From contig NZ_LJJF01000001.1 of the NCBI RefSeq assembly GCF_001625365.1, forward strand, positions 3,979,001-4,043,000: a stretch of DNA of 64,000 nucleotides. The letters are read 5' to 3'. Position numbers and translations under genes: made by a program. A model generated the notes under the pieces. That model worked only from the letters and a program-made list of their open reading frames with translations, was not told the DNA's origin and did not search any database. Shown one piece after another: positions 6,713 to 15,713 of this stretch. Position 1 is the stretch's first letter. Every line of letters starts with the position of its first letter. Source of the DNA: Streptomyces sp. MJM8645 (GTDB lineage: Bacteria > Actinomycetota > Actinomycetes > Streptomycetales > Streptomycetaceae).

Positions 6713-9700
6713 TCAGCCCGCCGCGGCGACGCCCGCCTCGCCCATCGCGCCGATCCGCCCGAGCAGGTCGACGATCCGGGACTGGACGTCGGCGCTGGTC
6801 GAGCGCTCGGCGAGGAACAGCACCGTCTCGCCGGTGCGCAGCCGGGGCAGTTCGCGCGGGTCGAGGTCCACCGAGGTGTAGACCACCAGCGGGGTGCGGT
6901 GCAGCCGGTCGTTGGCGCGCAGCCAGTCCAGCAGGCCGACCCGGCGGCGGCGGATCTGGAGCAGGTCCATCACCACCAGGTTGGGCTGCACGCTGCTGGC
7001 CCGGGCGACGGCGTCGTTCTCGTCCACCGCGTGCTCGACGTGCATGCCGCGCCGCTCCAGGCTGCTGATCATGGCGGCGGCGATGTCCGGGTCGCCCTCG
7101 ACCAGCAGGACGCGCGGGGCGTGGTGCTCGCCGTCGCGCGGCGCGAGGGCGCGCAGCAGCACGGCCGGGTCGGCGCCGTACGCGGCGTCCCGGGTGGCCT
7201 GGCCGAGACCGGCGGTGACCAGCACGGGGACGCGGCTGTTGAGCGCGGCGGTGCGCAGCGACTGCAGCGCGGTGCGGGTGATCGGGCTGGTCAGCGGGTC
7301 GACGAAGAGCGCCGCGGGGAAGCCGGCGACCTGGGCGTCCACCTCCTCGCGGGAGCGGACGATCACCGGGCGGTAGCCGCGTTCCTGGAGCGCCTGCCGG
7401 GTGGCCGGATCGGGCTCGGGCCAGACCAGCAGCCGACGGGCGCTGCCGCCCTCCCCGTTCGAGCCGTTCGAGCCGTTCGGGCTGGCCATGGTCGGCGGCT
7501 GCTCGTCGGTCCGGTCGCCGGCGGCGGCGGGCAGTTCGGCCATCGGGCGCGGGGCGGTCCTGGTCTCGGCCGGGACGGGCGGCTGCGGTCCGGCGGCGGG
7601 CGTCGGCGAACCGCCGAGCGGGCGCGGCGGCGCGAGTTCGGCGAGGCCGGTGCCGACCGGGCGCGGGCCGGACGGGTCCTCGGCGGCGGGCAGCGCCGGG
7701 CGGGCGGGCGGCAGCGCGGCGGGGCCGCCGGGCGCGGGCCGGTCCTCCTGCGGGGTCTGGTCGGACGGCGCGGCCGGGGCCTCCTGGCCGGGGCCGGGCG
7801 GCACGGCCAGCCGGCGACGGCGGCCGGTCGGTGCGGCGGCGGGCTCGGGCTGCGCGGGTGCCGGGCCGGCCGGCAGGGCGTGCTCCAGGCCGGGGTACAC
7901 CGGGGTGTCGGGGGCGCCGGGGAGGGCGAAGCCGCCGGAGGAGTCCTCGGTGGGGGGCAGGGCGCGGCGCCGACGGGGCTTGGTCTCGGCGCCGTCGGCG
8001 GCCGGGGCGCCTTCTGCGGTGGGCGTGCCGCCCGCCGGGGTGCCGTCGGCGGGGGCGGCACCGGTGCCGGGGCCGAGCGCGAGCGGTTCACGCCCGCCGG
8101 TCCGGTGCTGCTGCGGGCGCTCGCCCTCGACGGGGACGGCGTAGGCCGGGCCGGAGCGGCCGTCGTCCTTGCCCCAGGGGTCGCGCTGCGCGCCGTCCGG
8201 ACCGGCCAGTCCCTGGCGGCCGTACGCGGGGTCGTTGCCGGTGCCGTTCCACTGTTCGGGGACGGCCCGCTCGATCCGGGCGGGGGCGTTCGGCCACTGG
8301 TCGGCGGGGGCGTCGGGGGCGGTCCGGACCGGGGGCGCGGGTTCCTCGGCGGCGGGGCGGCCACGGCGGCCGCGCCGCTCGGCGGCGGGTTCCTCGGCGG
8401 GCTGCTCCGCCGCCGCGGCCGGGGTCTCGCGCTCGGGCTGCTCGCCGCCGTCGGCGACCGGCTCGGCGTCCTCGCCGGTGCTGGGCAGCTGCGGGATGCC
8501 CGGCAGGTCGGGCAGGACGGCGCTGTCGCCCTCCTTGGGCCGGTCGGAGCGGCGGCCCTCGGCGGCCGCGCGCTCGGCGGCGGCCTTCGCGGCGGCCGGG
8601 TCCAACGGCAGCTCGACGACGTACGTGGTGCCGGCCTTGCCGGGCAGCTCGTGCGGCTGGAGCACGCCACCGTGGCGCTCGACCACCGCGCGGGCTATCG
8701 GCAGGTGGACGGGGCTGCCGCCGAGGCCGGGCCCGCGGATCTCGACCCGGGCGACCTCGCCGCGCTGGGCGGCGGCCAGGACGACGGTCGGCGGCTCGCC
8801 GCCGGAGGGCAGCGCGGTGGGTGCGCCGGGGGCGGCCAGGCCGGGGGAGGGGGCGGTCGGGGCGTCCAGGGCGAGGCCGATGCCGCTGACGTCGGCGACC
8901 AGGTGGGCCAGCGCCTGGGCGAGCCGGCGTTCGTCGGCGATCACCTCGACGGCGGCGGCGTGCACCGAGAACCGCACCCGGCCCGGGCCGACCAGCTCGC
9001 CGGCCGCCTCGACGGCCCGGCGGACCACCTTGTCCAGGGCGACGGGCACCCGCCGCTCGGTCGGCTTGCGGCGGTCCTTGCCGTCCTTGTTGTCCTTGCC
9101 GTCCTTCGCGTCCGGGCCGTCCGCCGGGGCGGTCTCGCCGGTCTCGCCGGCCTCGGAGCGCTGGTGCGCGAGCACGCCGTCGATCAGCCGGCTGAACCGG
9201 CGGCACTCGTCGGCGAGCCGGCGCAGCGTCCAGTTGGCCTCCGGCCACAGCTGCCCGGCCGGGTCGGCGGCGAGCGCGTCCAGCCGCTCGTTCAGCGCGG
9301 ACAGCGCGCCGCCGAGTTCGCTCTCCAGGACGGCGGTGAGGTGTTCGTTGCGGGCGACCAGGGCGAGTTCGCGGCTGCGGTCGGTGAAGGTCATCACCGC
9401 GCCGACCAGCTGGTCGCCGTCCCGCACCGGCGCGGTGGTGAGGTCGACGGTGACCGGGCGGCCGTCCTTGCGCCACAGCACGGTGCCGCGCACCCGGTGC
9501 TTGCGCCCGGAGGTCAGGGTGTCCAGCAGCGCGGACTCCTCCAGCGCCAGCGGGGTGCCGTCGGCCCGGGAGTGCTGGATCAGCGGGTGCAGTTCGCGCC
9601 CGCCCAGCTCGCTCGCCCGGTACTCCAGGATGTGCGCGGCGGCCGGGTTGACCAGCACGCAGCGGCCTTCGAGGTCGACGCCGAGCACGCCCTCGGCGGC

Positions 9701-10204
9701 AGCGCGCAGGATCATCTCGGTCTGCTTGTGCTGGCGGCGCAGCTCGGCCTCGACGCCGAGCCGGCTGGAGAGGTCGCGGACCAGCAGCAGGAGCAGGTCG
9801 CTCGCGGAGGACGGGCGGGACCGCTCGCGGTACGGGTCGTACGAGGTGAGCCCGTAGCCGCGGCCCTCGCCGGTGCCGTCGTCGGGGAAGTCGTTGCCGG
9901 AGACCTCGACCGGGAAGCTGGTGCCGTCGGTGCGCCGGGCGGTCATCCGGACCGGGCGGTCGGGCTCGTCGCCGTCGCGGGCGGCCGGGCGCATCGAGCC
10001 GGGGATCCGGCTGGGGTCGAACTCGGGCAGGAGGTCCAGCACGCCCATGCCGACCAGCGAGGTGCCGGGCGTCTGGAGCGCGTGGACTGCCGCGCTGTTG
10101 GCGTCCACGACGGTGCCGTTGCTGTTCACCAGCAACAACGCGTCGGGCAGGGCGTCGAGTATGGCGGCGAGGCGAGCAGCGCCTCGGATCGGCCTGCTGC
10201 TCAC
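6713..10204 (-). CDS. PAS-PAS degenerate histidine kinase fused to receiver-like domains
   Basis: The protein has about 1,163 residues. I chose the GTG at 10204, which follows AGGAGA by 9 nt; an upstream in-frame ATG at 10258 has no such site. Two PAS domains (~10-130, LPDALLLVNSNGTVVDANSA; ~150-270, AAEGVLGVDLEGRCVLVNPA) precede a helical DHp-like region with no phosphorylatable H-E/D motif. An ATPase-like domain follows (~385-560) whose N box lacks the usual Asn, although RAVVERHGG survives. A Pro/Ala-rich disordered linker (~560-930) separates these from one truncated and one fuller receiver-like domain (~1030-1150; VVMDLL keeps an Asp, but the conserved Lys is absent). It probably acts as a sensory scaffold rather than a kinase. 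It is convergent with the acyl-CoA synthetase. Confidence 0.85.
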   Translation of the reverse strand: MSSRPIRGAARLAAILDALPDALLLVNSNGTVVDANSAAVHALQTPGTSLVGMGVLDLLPEFDPSRIPGSMRPAARDGDEPDRPVRMTARRTDGTSFPVEVSGNDFPDDGTGEGRGYGLTSYDPYRERSRPSSASDLLLLLVRDLSSRLGVEAELRRQHKQTEMILRAAAEGVLGVDLEGRCVLVNPAAAHILEYRASELGGRELHPLIQHSRADGTPLALEESALLDTLTSGRKHRVRGTVLWRKDGRPVTVDLTTAPVRDGDQLVGAVMTFTDRSRELALVARNEHLTAVLESELGGALSALNERLDALAADPAGQLWPEANWTLRRLADECRRFSRLIDGVLAHQRSEAGETGETAPADGPDAKDGKDNKDGKDRRKPTERRVPVALDKVVRRAVEAAGELVGPGRVRFSVHAAAVEVIADERRLAQALAHLVADVSGIGLALDAPTAPSPGLAAPGAPTALPSGGEPPTVVLAAAQRGEVARVEIRGPGLGGSPVHLPIARAVVERHGGVLQPHELPGKAGTTYVVELPLDPAAAKAAAERAAAEGRRSDRPKEGDSAVLPDLPGIPQLPSTGEDAEPVADGGEQPERETPAAAAEQPAEEPAAERRGRRGRPAAEEPAPPVRTAPDAPADQWPNAPARIERAVPEQWNGTGNDPAYGRQGLAGPDGAQRDPWGKDDGRSGPAYAVPVEGERPQQHRTGGREPLALGPGTGAAPADGTPAGGTPTAEGAPAADGAETKPRRRRALPPTEDSSGGFALPGAPDTPVYPGLEHALPAGPAPAQPEPAAAPTGRRRRLAVPPGPGQEAPAAPSDQTPQEDRPAPGGPAALPPARPALPAAEDPSGPRPVGTGLAELAPPRPLGGSPTPAAGPQPPVPAETRTAPRPMAELPAAAGDRTDEQPPTMASPNGSNGSNGEGGSARRLLVWPEPDPATRQALQERGYRPVIVRSREEVDAQVAGFPAALFVDPLTSPITRTALQSLRTAALNSRVPVLVTAGLGQATRDAAYGADPAVLLRALAPRDGEHHAPRVLLVEGDPDIAAAMISSLERRGMHVEHAVDENDAVARASSVQPNLVVMDLLQIRRRRVGLLDWLRANDRLHRTPLVVYTSVDLDPRELPRLRTGETVLFLAERSTSADVQSRIVDLLGRIGAMGEAGVAAAG

Positions 10205-10382
10205 GTCGACAGGTCTCCTCGGCTCAGGGCAGCTCCTCCGGAGACGGCAGTATCTCATTCTTCTTTGCGGCGGGGTCGACCCGCCTAGTAACGTGGGCGG
10301 TGGTTGGTGCCGAACCCCACGGTTGTGGCATCATCTCAGGCACACGGAACGGGTCCGCTCACGCGGACGTGGTCCCTGTGGA

Positions 10383-10473
10383 GGAGGCTTCGCCTAGTCC
10401 GGTCTATGGCGCCGCACTGCTAATGCGGTTTCGGGGTTATTCCTGATCGAGGGTTCAAATCCCTCAGCCTCCG
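10383..10473 (+). tRNA. tRNA-Ser (GCT anticodon)
   Basis: The acceptor stem GGAGGCT pairs with AGCCTCC (10466-10472). The anticodon loop is CTGCTAA with anticodon GCT, a long class II variable arm is present, and the T loop is GTTCAAATCC. The 3' CCA is not encoded. Confidence 0.97.
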
Positions 10474-10475
10474 CA

Positions 10476-10518
10476 GCCGGAAAGCCCCGTCGACGATCTT
10501 GTCGGCGGGGCTTTCGGC
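10476..10518 (+). terminator. Terminator after tRNA-Ser(GCT)
   Basis: A stem of GAAAGCCCCG paired with CGGGGCTTTC and extended arms (GTCGAC/GTCGGC) begins three bases after the tRNA. Confidence 0.75.
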
Positions 10519-10696
10519 ATCTCCGGGGCGGTTCCGGACCCGCCCCGCCGACCTGTTCCGCAGGCCGGGGCCGCCGGGGGTCCGAGCGGCCTCCAGGGGG
10601 TCGGCCCGGGGGCAGGGAGCAATCGATTTCGTCCCGCGTCGCAGGTCATGTAATGTTGTCCCCGCAACGCCCCGCTGGCACTGTTCATCAGGGCGA

Positions 10697-10772
10697 GCGC
10701 TCATAGCTCAACGGATAGAGCACTTGACTACGGATCAAGAGGTTGCAGGTTCGAATCCTGCTGAGCGCACCA
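10697..10772 (+). tRNA. tRNA-Arg (ACG anticodon), copy 1
   Basis: The acceptor stem GCGCTCA pairs with TGAGCGC, the anticodon stem-loop is CTTGA-CTACGGA-TCAAG with ACG, and the 3' CCA is encoded (10770-10772). A34 of this tRNA is the standard substrate of the TadA deaminase encoded at 33159-33686. Confidence 0.97.
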
Positions 10773-10803
10773 ATCTCCGCAAGATCGGGTTCGCCCGTTC
10801 CTT

Positions 10804-10879
10804 GCGCTCATAGCTCAACGGATAGAGCACTTGACTACGGATCAAGAGGTTGCAGGTTCGAATCCTGCTGAGCGCACCA
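10804..10879 (+). tRNA. tRNA-Arg (ACG anticodon), copy 2
   Basis: The 76 bases are identical to the first copy, including the encoded CCA, and lie 31 bp downstream. The two are probably one transcript, because only the second is followed by a terminator. Confidence 0.97.
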
Positions 10880-10881
10880 GC

Positions 10882-10914
10882 GAGAAGCCCCCGGCCACCG
10901 GCCGGGGGCTTCTC
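10882..10914 (+). terminator. Terminator of the tRNA-Arg pair
   Basis: A perfect 15-bp stem (GAGAAGCCCCCGGCC with its complement) and a 3-nt loop start two bases after the second tRNA. Confidence 0.85.
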
Positions 10915-11157
10915 CCGTTTCCGGGCCCGGACGAGGGCGCCGGGTGCCGCGTCCGTTCTGGATTGCGGGCCTAATGGATGAAATGCATCTGTTTCGGGTA
11001 TATCCCGTCCTGCCGCTCGGATGGCCGCCAAACGGGTGGGACCCGGCCATAAGCGCAGGTGTCGCAGTATGACCGGCTCAGGATCGTGATTCCTTTTTGT
11101 CAGATCTTGTGCCCAGACTGCCCGGCACCCCGGCAGCCGACCGTGAAGGAGAGCCGG

Positions 11158-14100
11158 ATGGGCCGACAGTTTCCCCGCACGGCCGCCGCCCTGACCGTCC
11201 TCGTGGCCGGGCTGCTGACCGGCTGGAACGCCCCACTCTCGGTGGCCCAGCAGTCCCCTGACGCCTGGTCGGGGGAACGCCGGGCGGTCCTGCCCTCCGG
11301 CCTCTCCGTCCAACTCGAATTCGCCGCCACCCCGGGCACCGAGGTGGCCGCCGCGGCCGGCGAACTGGCCGACCGCCCCGGCGGGGGGCGTGCGGCCGGG
11401 CCGTACACGGACGGAATGCACCCCGGAAACCCCGCGCAGACCTTCAGCGTCACCGAGAACCGCCCGCAGGCGGACGGATCCTGGCGCACCGTCGGAACGC
11501 TCCGGCTCGCCTTCTCCCGACCGGTCCGCAATCCCCGGCTGCACCTCAGCGGACTGGTCGCGCTCGCCACCGGGAAGTCCGGCACCACCAGCACCGCGGC
11601 CCGGCTGACCCTCACCGGCGGCTCACCCTCCGCCCCCACCCTGGTCAACCGCACCGACTGGCCCGGCTGGACGGTCGACGCCAACGCCCTCGCACCCGTC
11701 GGCGCCGACGGCAGCTCCGACGGCGCGGCCGGCTCCGTCTCCGAGGGCACCCTGGAACTCGCCGGCACCCTGCGCACCGCGGTCTTCCGGGTCGAGCAGC
11801 GCTCCACCGCCCGGGCCGGCAGTACCACCACCCCGCCCGTCCTGCGCCAGGCGTACACCGTCACCGTCGACGAGGACCTCGGCACCGCCCCGCAGAACTA
11901 CGGCAACGCCTCGCACGTGCTCTCCGACCTGTTCCTCGGCGCGGACGCCGCCAACCCGGCGCACCGCACCCGACCCCGGTCCGCCGACGACCCGGGCACG
12001 GCCGACCGGTCGACCGGCGAGCCGCTGGTCCAGCTCGACCACGGGGCCGGCCGGCGCAGCGTCTTCACCAGCCCGCCGCCGCCCAAGCTCCAGCCCGGCC
12101 GCGCCGAGTACCAGGGCGCCGACCCGTCGATCAGCTTCCCCACCGAGGCCGCGATCGGCCGCTACTACCGGCTCACCGTCCCGGTGGCGGTCGGCGACCA
12201 GCCCGCGACCCTGGCCGGCTGGATCGACTTCGACCACAGCGGGCGCTTCGACCCCGCCGAGCGGGTGCAGGCCGAGATCCCGGCCGGCGCCGACACTGCG
12301 ACCCTGGAATGGACCGTCCCGACCGGCGCCGCCTCCGGCGACACCTGGGCCCGGCTGCGGATCGCCCGCGACGCCAGCCAACTCGTCCCCTCCGGCGGCT
12401 TCGCCGACTCCGGGCAGGTCGTCGACCAGCGGATCAAACTGACCGTCGGCGCCGCCCGGCCCGAGATCGCCGAACCCGTCGACGGCGCCGTCCTCGCCGA
12501 GGCCCGCCCACGGATCCACGGCGACGGAGCGGTCGCCGGCGCCTCGGTGGAGATCCGGGACGGCGACGCCACGGCCTGCCGGGCCCGGGTCGAGCGCGGC
12601 GGCGGCTGGTCCTGCCGGCCCGATGGAGCGCTCACCGCGGGCCCGCACGCCCTCACCCCGGTCGAGATCACCAGCGGTGGCGTGGTGCTGCGCGGCGACG
12701 CCGTCCGGGTCACCGTGAAGACGGCGCCGCCCGCACCGCCCGTCCTCACCCTCCCGGAGTACACCAACGACCCGGGGATCCAGCTCACCGGCACCGGCGA
12801 GGCGGGCAGCACCGTCGCGGTCACCGACCAGGCCGCCGAACTCTGCCGCAGCGCCGTCCGGGCGGACGGCCAGTGGTCCTGCCTGCCGGTCGAGAACCTG
12901 GTGGACGGGCGCCACCTGCTCACCCCCGTCGCGGTCGACGCGGCCGGGAACCGGACGGCCGGGCAGGCGGTCGCGCTGGTCGTCGACACCGTCCCGCCGG
13001 ACAAGCCGGTGCTCGGCTCGCCGGCCGCCGGGGAGACCCTGCGGGTCAGCCGGCCGACGTTCACCGGGCGGGCCGAGCCGGGCTCGAAGGTGCTGGTCAC
13101 GGCGCGGGCGGGCGGCTCGGCGGCCTCGGGGCCGGCTTCGGCTCCGGCTTCGGGTGCGGGTGCGGGCGAGCGGACGGTGCTGTGCGGGGTGACGGCGGCG
13201 CTCGACGGCAGCTGGACCTGCACCGCCAACCGGGACCTGACGGACGGGCAGCAGTGGCTGGTCGTCACGGCGACCGACCTGGCGGGGAACGGGGCGGCGG
13301 CGGACGCGGTGCCGGTGCGCGTCGCGGCGGCGCCGAGCCCGTCGGCTTCGGCATCGGCTTCGACTTCGGCATCGGCGTCGACTCCTGCGGTGCCGAGTGC
13401 GGTGGCGTCGACTCCTGCGGTGCCGAGCTCGGGGGCGTCGGTTCCCGTGCGGCCCAGCCCCGCAGTCTCGGTGCCGACCGTGCCGACCGTGCCGAGCCCG
13501 TCGGCGTCGGCATCGGTGCCGGTGCCGGTCGGGCCGAGCCCGAGCGTGGCGGTGCCGGTGTTGCCCTCGGCCGGTGCTTCCGCGCCGGTGGCCTCCTCTG
13601 TACCGTCCCGTCCCGCGACGTCGCCCACGTCCATGTCCACGTCCAAACCCACGTCCACGCCTTCGAGCCCGGTCACCTCGTCGCCGAGCCCGGTTGTGGG
13701 GGCGACGCCCGTTGCATCCGTGCTCGCGCCGGCGCCGGCGGGGCTGCTGCCGATCGCCGTTCCGGCGGTCGCCCGGCCGCCGGCGGCGGTGGCCGGGCCG
13801 TCCGTTGCTTCAGTCACCCCCACCGTCCCGACCGTCCGGATCGCCCCCACCACCACCTCCGCCGATTCCGTCCCTCCGACGCTCCGTACCGTTCCGTCCC
13901 TGGGCGCCAGCCCGTCCCGGGCGGCCGTCGGCGTCATGGCGTCGTCACCGTCACCGTCACTGACACCACCTCTGACACCGCCTCCGCCTCCGTCACCGCC
14001 ACCGTCATCGACGCCGGTGGCGGCCGAACCGCTCGGGTCCGCCGGGGAGGATGCCGGGCCGCTGCCGGCGCCGCCGAGCGCGTCGCCCGTGGGGGCGGCC

Positions 14101-14244
14101 GCGGAGGCCTCGCAGGCGGCGGCCGCGCGGTCCACCGCGAGCGGCTGGCGCGGTGGGGTCGCCGGTGGCCTGCTGGTGCTCGCCGGGATCGGGCTGATCA
14201 CCCGCCGGGTGTTCGCCCGTGGTGACGGTGTCCGGCGGCGCTGA
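11158..14244 (+). CDS. Large secreted/surface protein with GEVED and Ig-like domains
   Basis: The protein has about 1,028 residues, starting at the ATG at 11158 (AAGGAG 6 nt upstream; the longer frame lacks a site and would precede the signal peptide). A signal peptide (MGRQFPRTAAALTVLVAGLL) leads to a beta-rich N-terminal region. A GEVED domain (~345-435, AGWIDFDHSGRFDPAERVQ) follows, then three bacterial Ig-like repeats (~440-720), each with a SCRPDGAL/SCLPVENL-like strand. A ~230-residue Ser/Pro/Thr/Ala stalk and a C-terminal TM helix (VAGGLLVLAGIGLITRR) with a basic tail end the protein. It should be anchored in the membrane and extend through the wall, as an adhesin or matrix protein. 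There is no LPXTG sortase motif. The stalk contains short tandem repeats (S-T-P-A-V-P-S), a likely length-variable region. Confidence 0.85.
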   Translation: MGRQFPRTAAALTVLVAGLLTGWNAPLSVAQQSPDAWSGERRAVLPSGLSVQLEFAATPGTEVAAAAGELADRPGGGRAAGPYTDGMHPGNPAQTFSVTENRPQADGSWRTVGTLRLAFSRPVRNPRLHLSGLVALATGKSGTTSTAARLTLTGGSPSAPTLVNRTDWPGWTVDANALAPVGADGSSDGAAGSVSEGTLELAGTLRTAVFRVEQRSTARAGSTTTPPVLRQAYTVTVDEDLGTAPQNYGNASHVLSDLFLGADAANPAHRTRPRSADDPGTADRSTGEPLVQLDHGAGRRSVFTSPPPPKLQPGRAEYQGADPSISFPTEAAIGRYYRLTVPVAVGDQPATLAGWIDFDHSGRFDPAERVQAEIPAGADTATLEWTVPTGAASGDTWARLRIARDASQLVPSGGFADSGQVVDQRIKLTVGAARPEIAEPVDGAVLAEARPRIHGDGAVAGASVEIRDGDATACRARVERGGGWSCRPDGALTAGPHALTPVEITSGGVVLRGDAVRVTVKTAPPAPPVLTLPEYTNDPGIQLTGTGEAGSTVAVTDQAAELCRSAVRADGQWSCLPVENLVDGRHLLTPVAVDAAGNRTAGQAVALVVDTVPPDKPVLGSPAAGETLRVSRPTFTGRAEPGSKVLVTARAGGSAASGPASAPASGAGAGERTVLCGVTAALDGSWTCTANRDLTDGQQWLVVTATDLAGNGAAADAVPVRVAAAPSPSASASASTSASASTPAVPSAVASTPAVPSSGASVPVRPSPAVSVPTVPTVPSPSASASVPVPVGPSPSVAVPVLPSAGASAPVASSVPSRPATSPTSMSTSKPTSTPSSPVTSSPSPVVGATPVASVLAPAPAGLLPIAVPAVARPPAAVAGPSVASVTPTVPTVRIAPTTTSADSVPPTLRTVPSLGASPSRAAVGVMASSPSPSLTPPLTPPPPPSPPPSSTPVAAEPLGSAGEDAGPLPAPPSASPVGAAAEASQAAAARSTASGWRGGVAGGLLVLAGIGLITRRVFARGDGVRRR

Positions 14245-14330
14245 CCTGCGCTGAACCATCCCGACTACCCGTTCATGTGCCTGCGCGTCAGGTCGGCTTC
14301 GGACGATTCGTCAGCAAATGTCGACACACC

Positions 14331-14355
14331 TCATCATAAATGTCGCATTTGATGA
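14331..14355. promoter_or_regulatory. Inverted repeat in the SPFH-gene promoter region
   Basis: TCATCA-t-AAATG...CATTT-g-ATGA forms an imperfect palindrome. The octamer AAATGTCG occurs twice, 22 bp apart (14316 and 14338), on the same face of the helix. The region is AT-rich for this genome and precedes the SPFH gene by ~85 bp. Confidence 0.45.
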
Positions 14356-14438
14356 CGTATGAACTTAGCCTGATCTTGGCACTGCCCGTCAGATCCGGGC
14401 CGCCCGTTGCGCGACACACCGACCCCGAGGATCCGTGC

Positions 14439-15713
14439 ATGGACGTCACCCGCGATTCTTCGCAGCGACCCGACCACCTGCCCCAGGTACTCCCACCGGC
14501 CTTGCCGGAACGTTCCGCCTCCGGCGCGAGCCCGCTGGCCAAGGCCACGGCCGTCAAGACGGCCAAGCCGCTCGGCCCGGTCGACGGCGGCCCCGCGACC
14601 ACTCCGCTGGTCGTCGTCCCCGGCCCGGCCACCGGCGCCTCCGCCGACCTGCGCGATCCGCTGGAGGCGGCCGCCCCGGCGACCGTCGAGATCCCGGAAA
14701 CCACCCAGGTCGGCGCCCCCACGGCCGCCACCTCCCGCCGCCCCCCGCGCGCCGACCAGGCGGTCCGCGAGCACGGCGCCACCGCCCTGCCCGGCTGGAT
14801 CGCCCTGCTGGTGGTGCTGGTCGGCGTGGCAGGCGTGCTGCTGATGCTGCTGCGCGACGGCGTCATCCCGTACTGGGACGCGCTGCCCGACCTGCGCAGC
14901 GCCGCCGCGCAGGCGAGCGGCCAGGCCGAGGTGGACGCCAAGTCGGTCGCCGCGGTCAGCGCGGTCGGCCTGCTCGTGGTGTTCGCGCTGGCCGGGCTGC
15001 TGGCCAACGCGGGCGGCGAGACCCGGGTGCTGACCCGCTGGGGCCGCTACCGGGGCACCGTCCGCCGCACCGGCCTGGTCTGGGTCAACCCGCTGCTGCG
15101 CCGACGCCGGGTGGACGTGCGGCTGCGGCACTGGCGCAGCGAGCCGGTCAAGGCGGTCGACCGGACCGGCACGCCGATCGTCGTCCGGCTGCTGATCGTC
15201 TGGCGGGTCAAGGACACCGCGCGGGCGCTGCTGGCGATCGAGGACCACGAGAGCTACCTGCGCGAGCAGGTCCAGGCGGTGCTCACCCGCACCGCGTCCA
15301 TCCTGCCGTGCGACAGCAACGCGGCGCCCGGGCCCGCGCTGCGGGACGGGCAGTGGTTCGCCGACGAGCTGACCAGAGCACTGGCCGCCGAGGTCGCCCC
15401 GGCGGGCCTGGAGGTCTACTCGGCGCAGCCGCTGGCGCTGGACTACGCGCCCGAGGTCGCCGAGTCGATGCGCCGCCGCCGGCTGGCCGACCTGGACGCG
15501 GGCCTGCGGACGGTGCTGGTGGACGACGCGGTCGAGGCGGCGGCGCTCGCCGTCCGGCGACTGGAGCGCGCCACCGCCCACGAACTGGACGAGGCCGCCC
15601 GCAGCGCGCTGATGGAGCAGCTGCTGGTCGCCTTCGTCGCCCCGGCCGGAGTGGCCGCCTCGGTACCGCCCCCGGCCGCACGGGCCGGGCGGAAGGAAGG
15701 ACGACCCGCATGA
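14439..15713 (+). CDS. SPFH/band-7-type membrane protein
   Basis: The protein has about 424 residues if started at the ATG at 14439; an upstream ATG at 14340 lies within the palindromic promoter region and is less likely. A Pro/Ala-rich cytoplasmic segment (~1-105) is followed by two TM helices (GWIALLVVLVGVAGVLLMLL and VAAVSAVGLLVVFALAGLLA). An SPFH domain comes next (~200-390; VNPLLRRRRVDVRLRHWRSE, TPIVVRLLIVWRVKD, EVAPAGLEVYS). Such proteins form membrane-microdomain scaffolds. The last codons overlap the NlpC/P60 gene as ATGA, so the scaffold and the wall hydrolase are made together. Confidence 0.85.
   Translation: MDVTRDSSQRPDHLPQVLPPALPERSASGASPLAKATAVKTAKPLGPVDGGPATTPLVVVPGPATGASADLRDPLEAAAPATVEIPETTQVGAPTAATSRRPPRADQAVREHGATALPGWIALLVVLVGVAGVLLMLLRDGVIPYWDALPDLRSAAAQASGQAEVDAKSVAAVSAVGLLVVFALAGLLANAGGETRVLTRWGRYRGTVRRTGLVWVNPLLRRRRVDVRLRHWRSEPVKAVDRTGTPIVVRLLIVWRVKDTARALLAIEDHESYLREQVQAVLTRTASILPCDSNAAPGPALRDGQWFADELTRALAAEVAPAGLEVYSAQPLALDYAPEVAESMRRRRLADLDAGLRTVLVDDAVEAAALAVRRLERATAHELDEAARSALMEQLLVAFVAPAGVAASVPPPAARAGRKEGRPA

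Noticed and set aside
6647..10288. 1,213-residue open frame antisense to the kinase-like gene
   Set aside because: Gly/Arg/Ala-rich low-complexity translation with no family motifs; it exists because the real gene has almost only G or C at third positions. The opposite strand shows clear PAS domains.
10383..10879. tRNA genes as an attachment site for an integrated element
   Set aside because: The three tRNAs are intact, have their own terminators and no integrase or partial tRNA duplicate lies next to them. The two identical tRNA-Arg genes are full copies, not an att repeat.
14340..14438. Upstream ATG as start of the SPFH gene
   Set aside because: It lies inside the inverted repeat of the control region, has no ribosome-binding site, and the added 33 residues show no coding bias.
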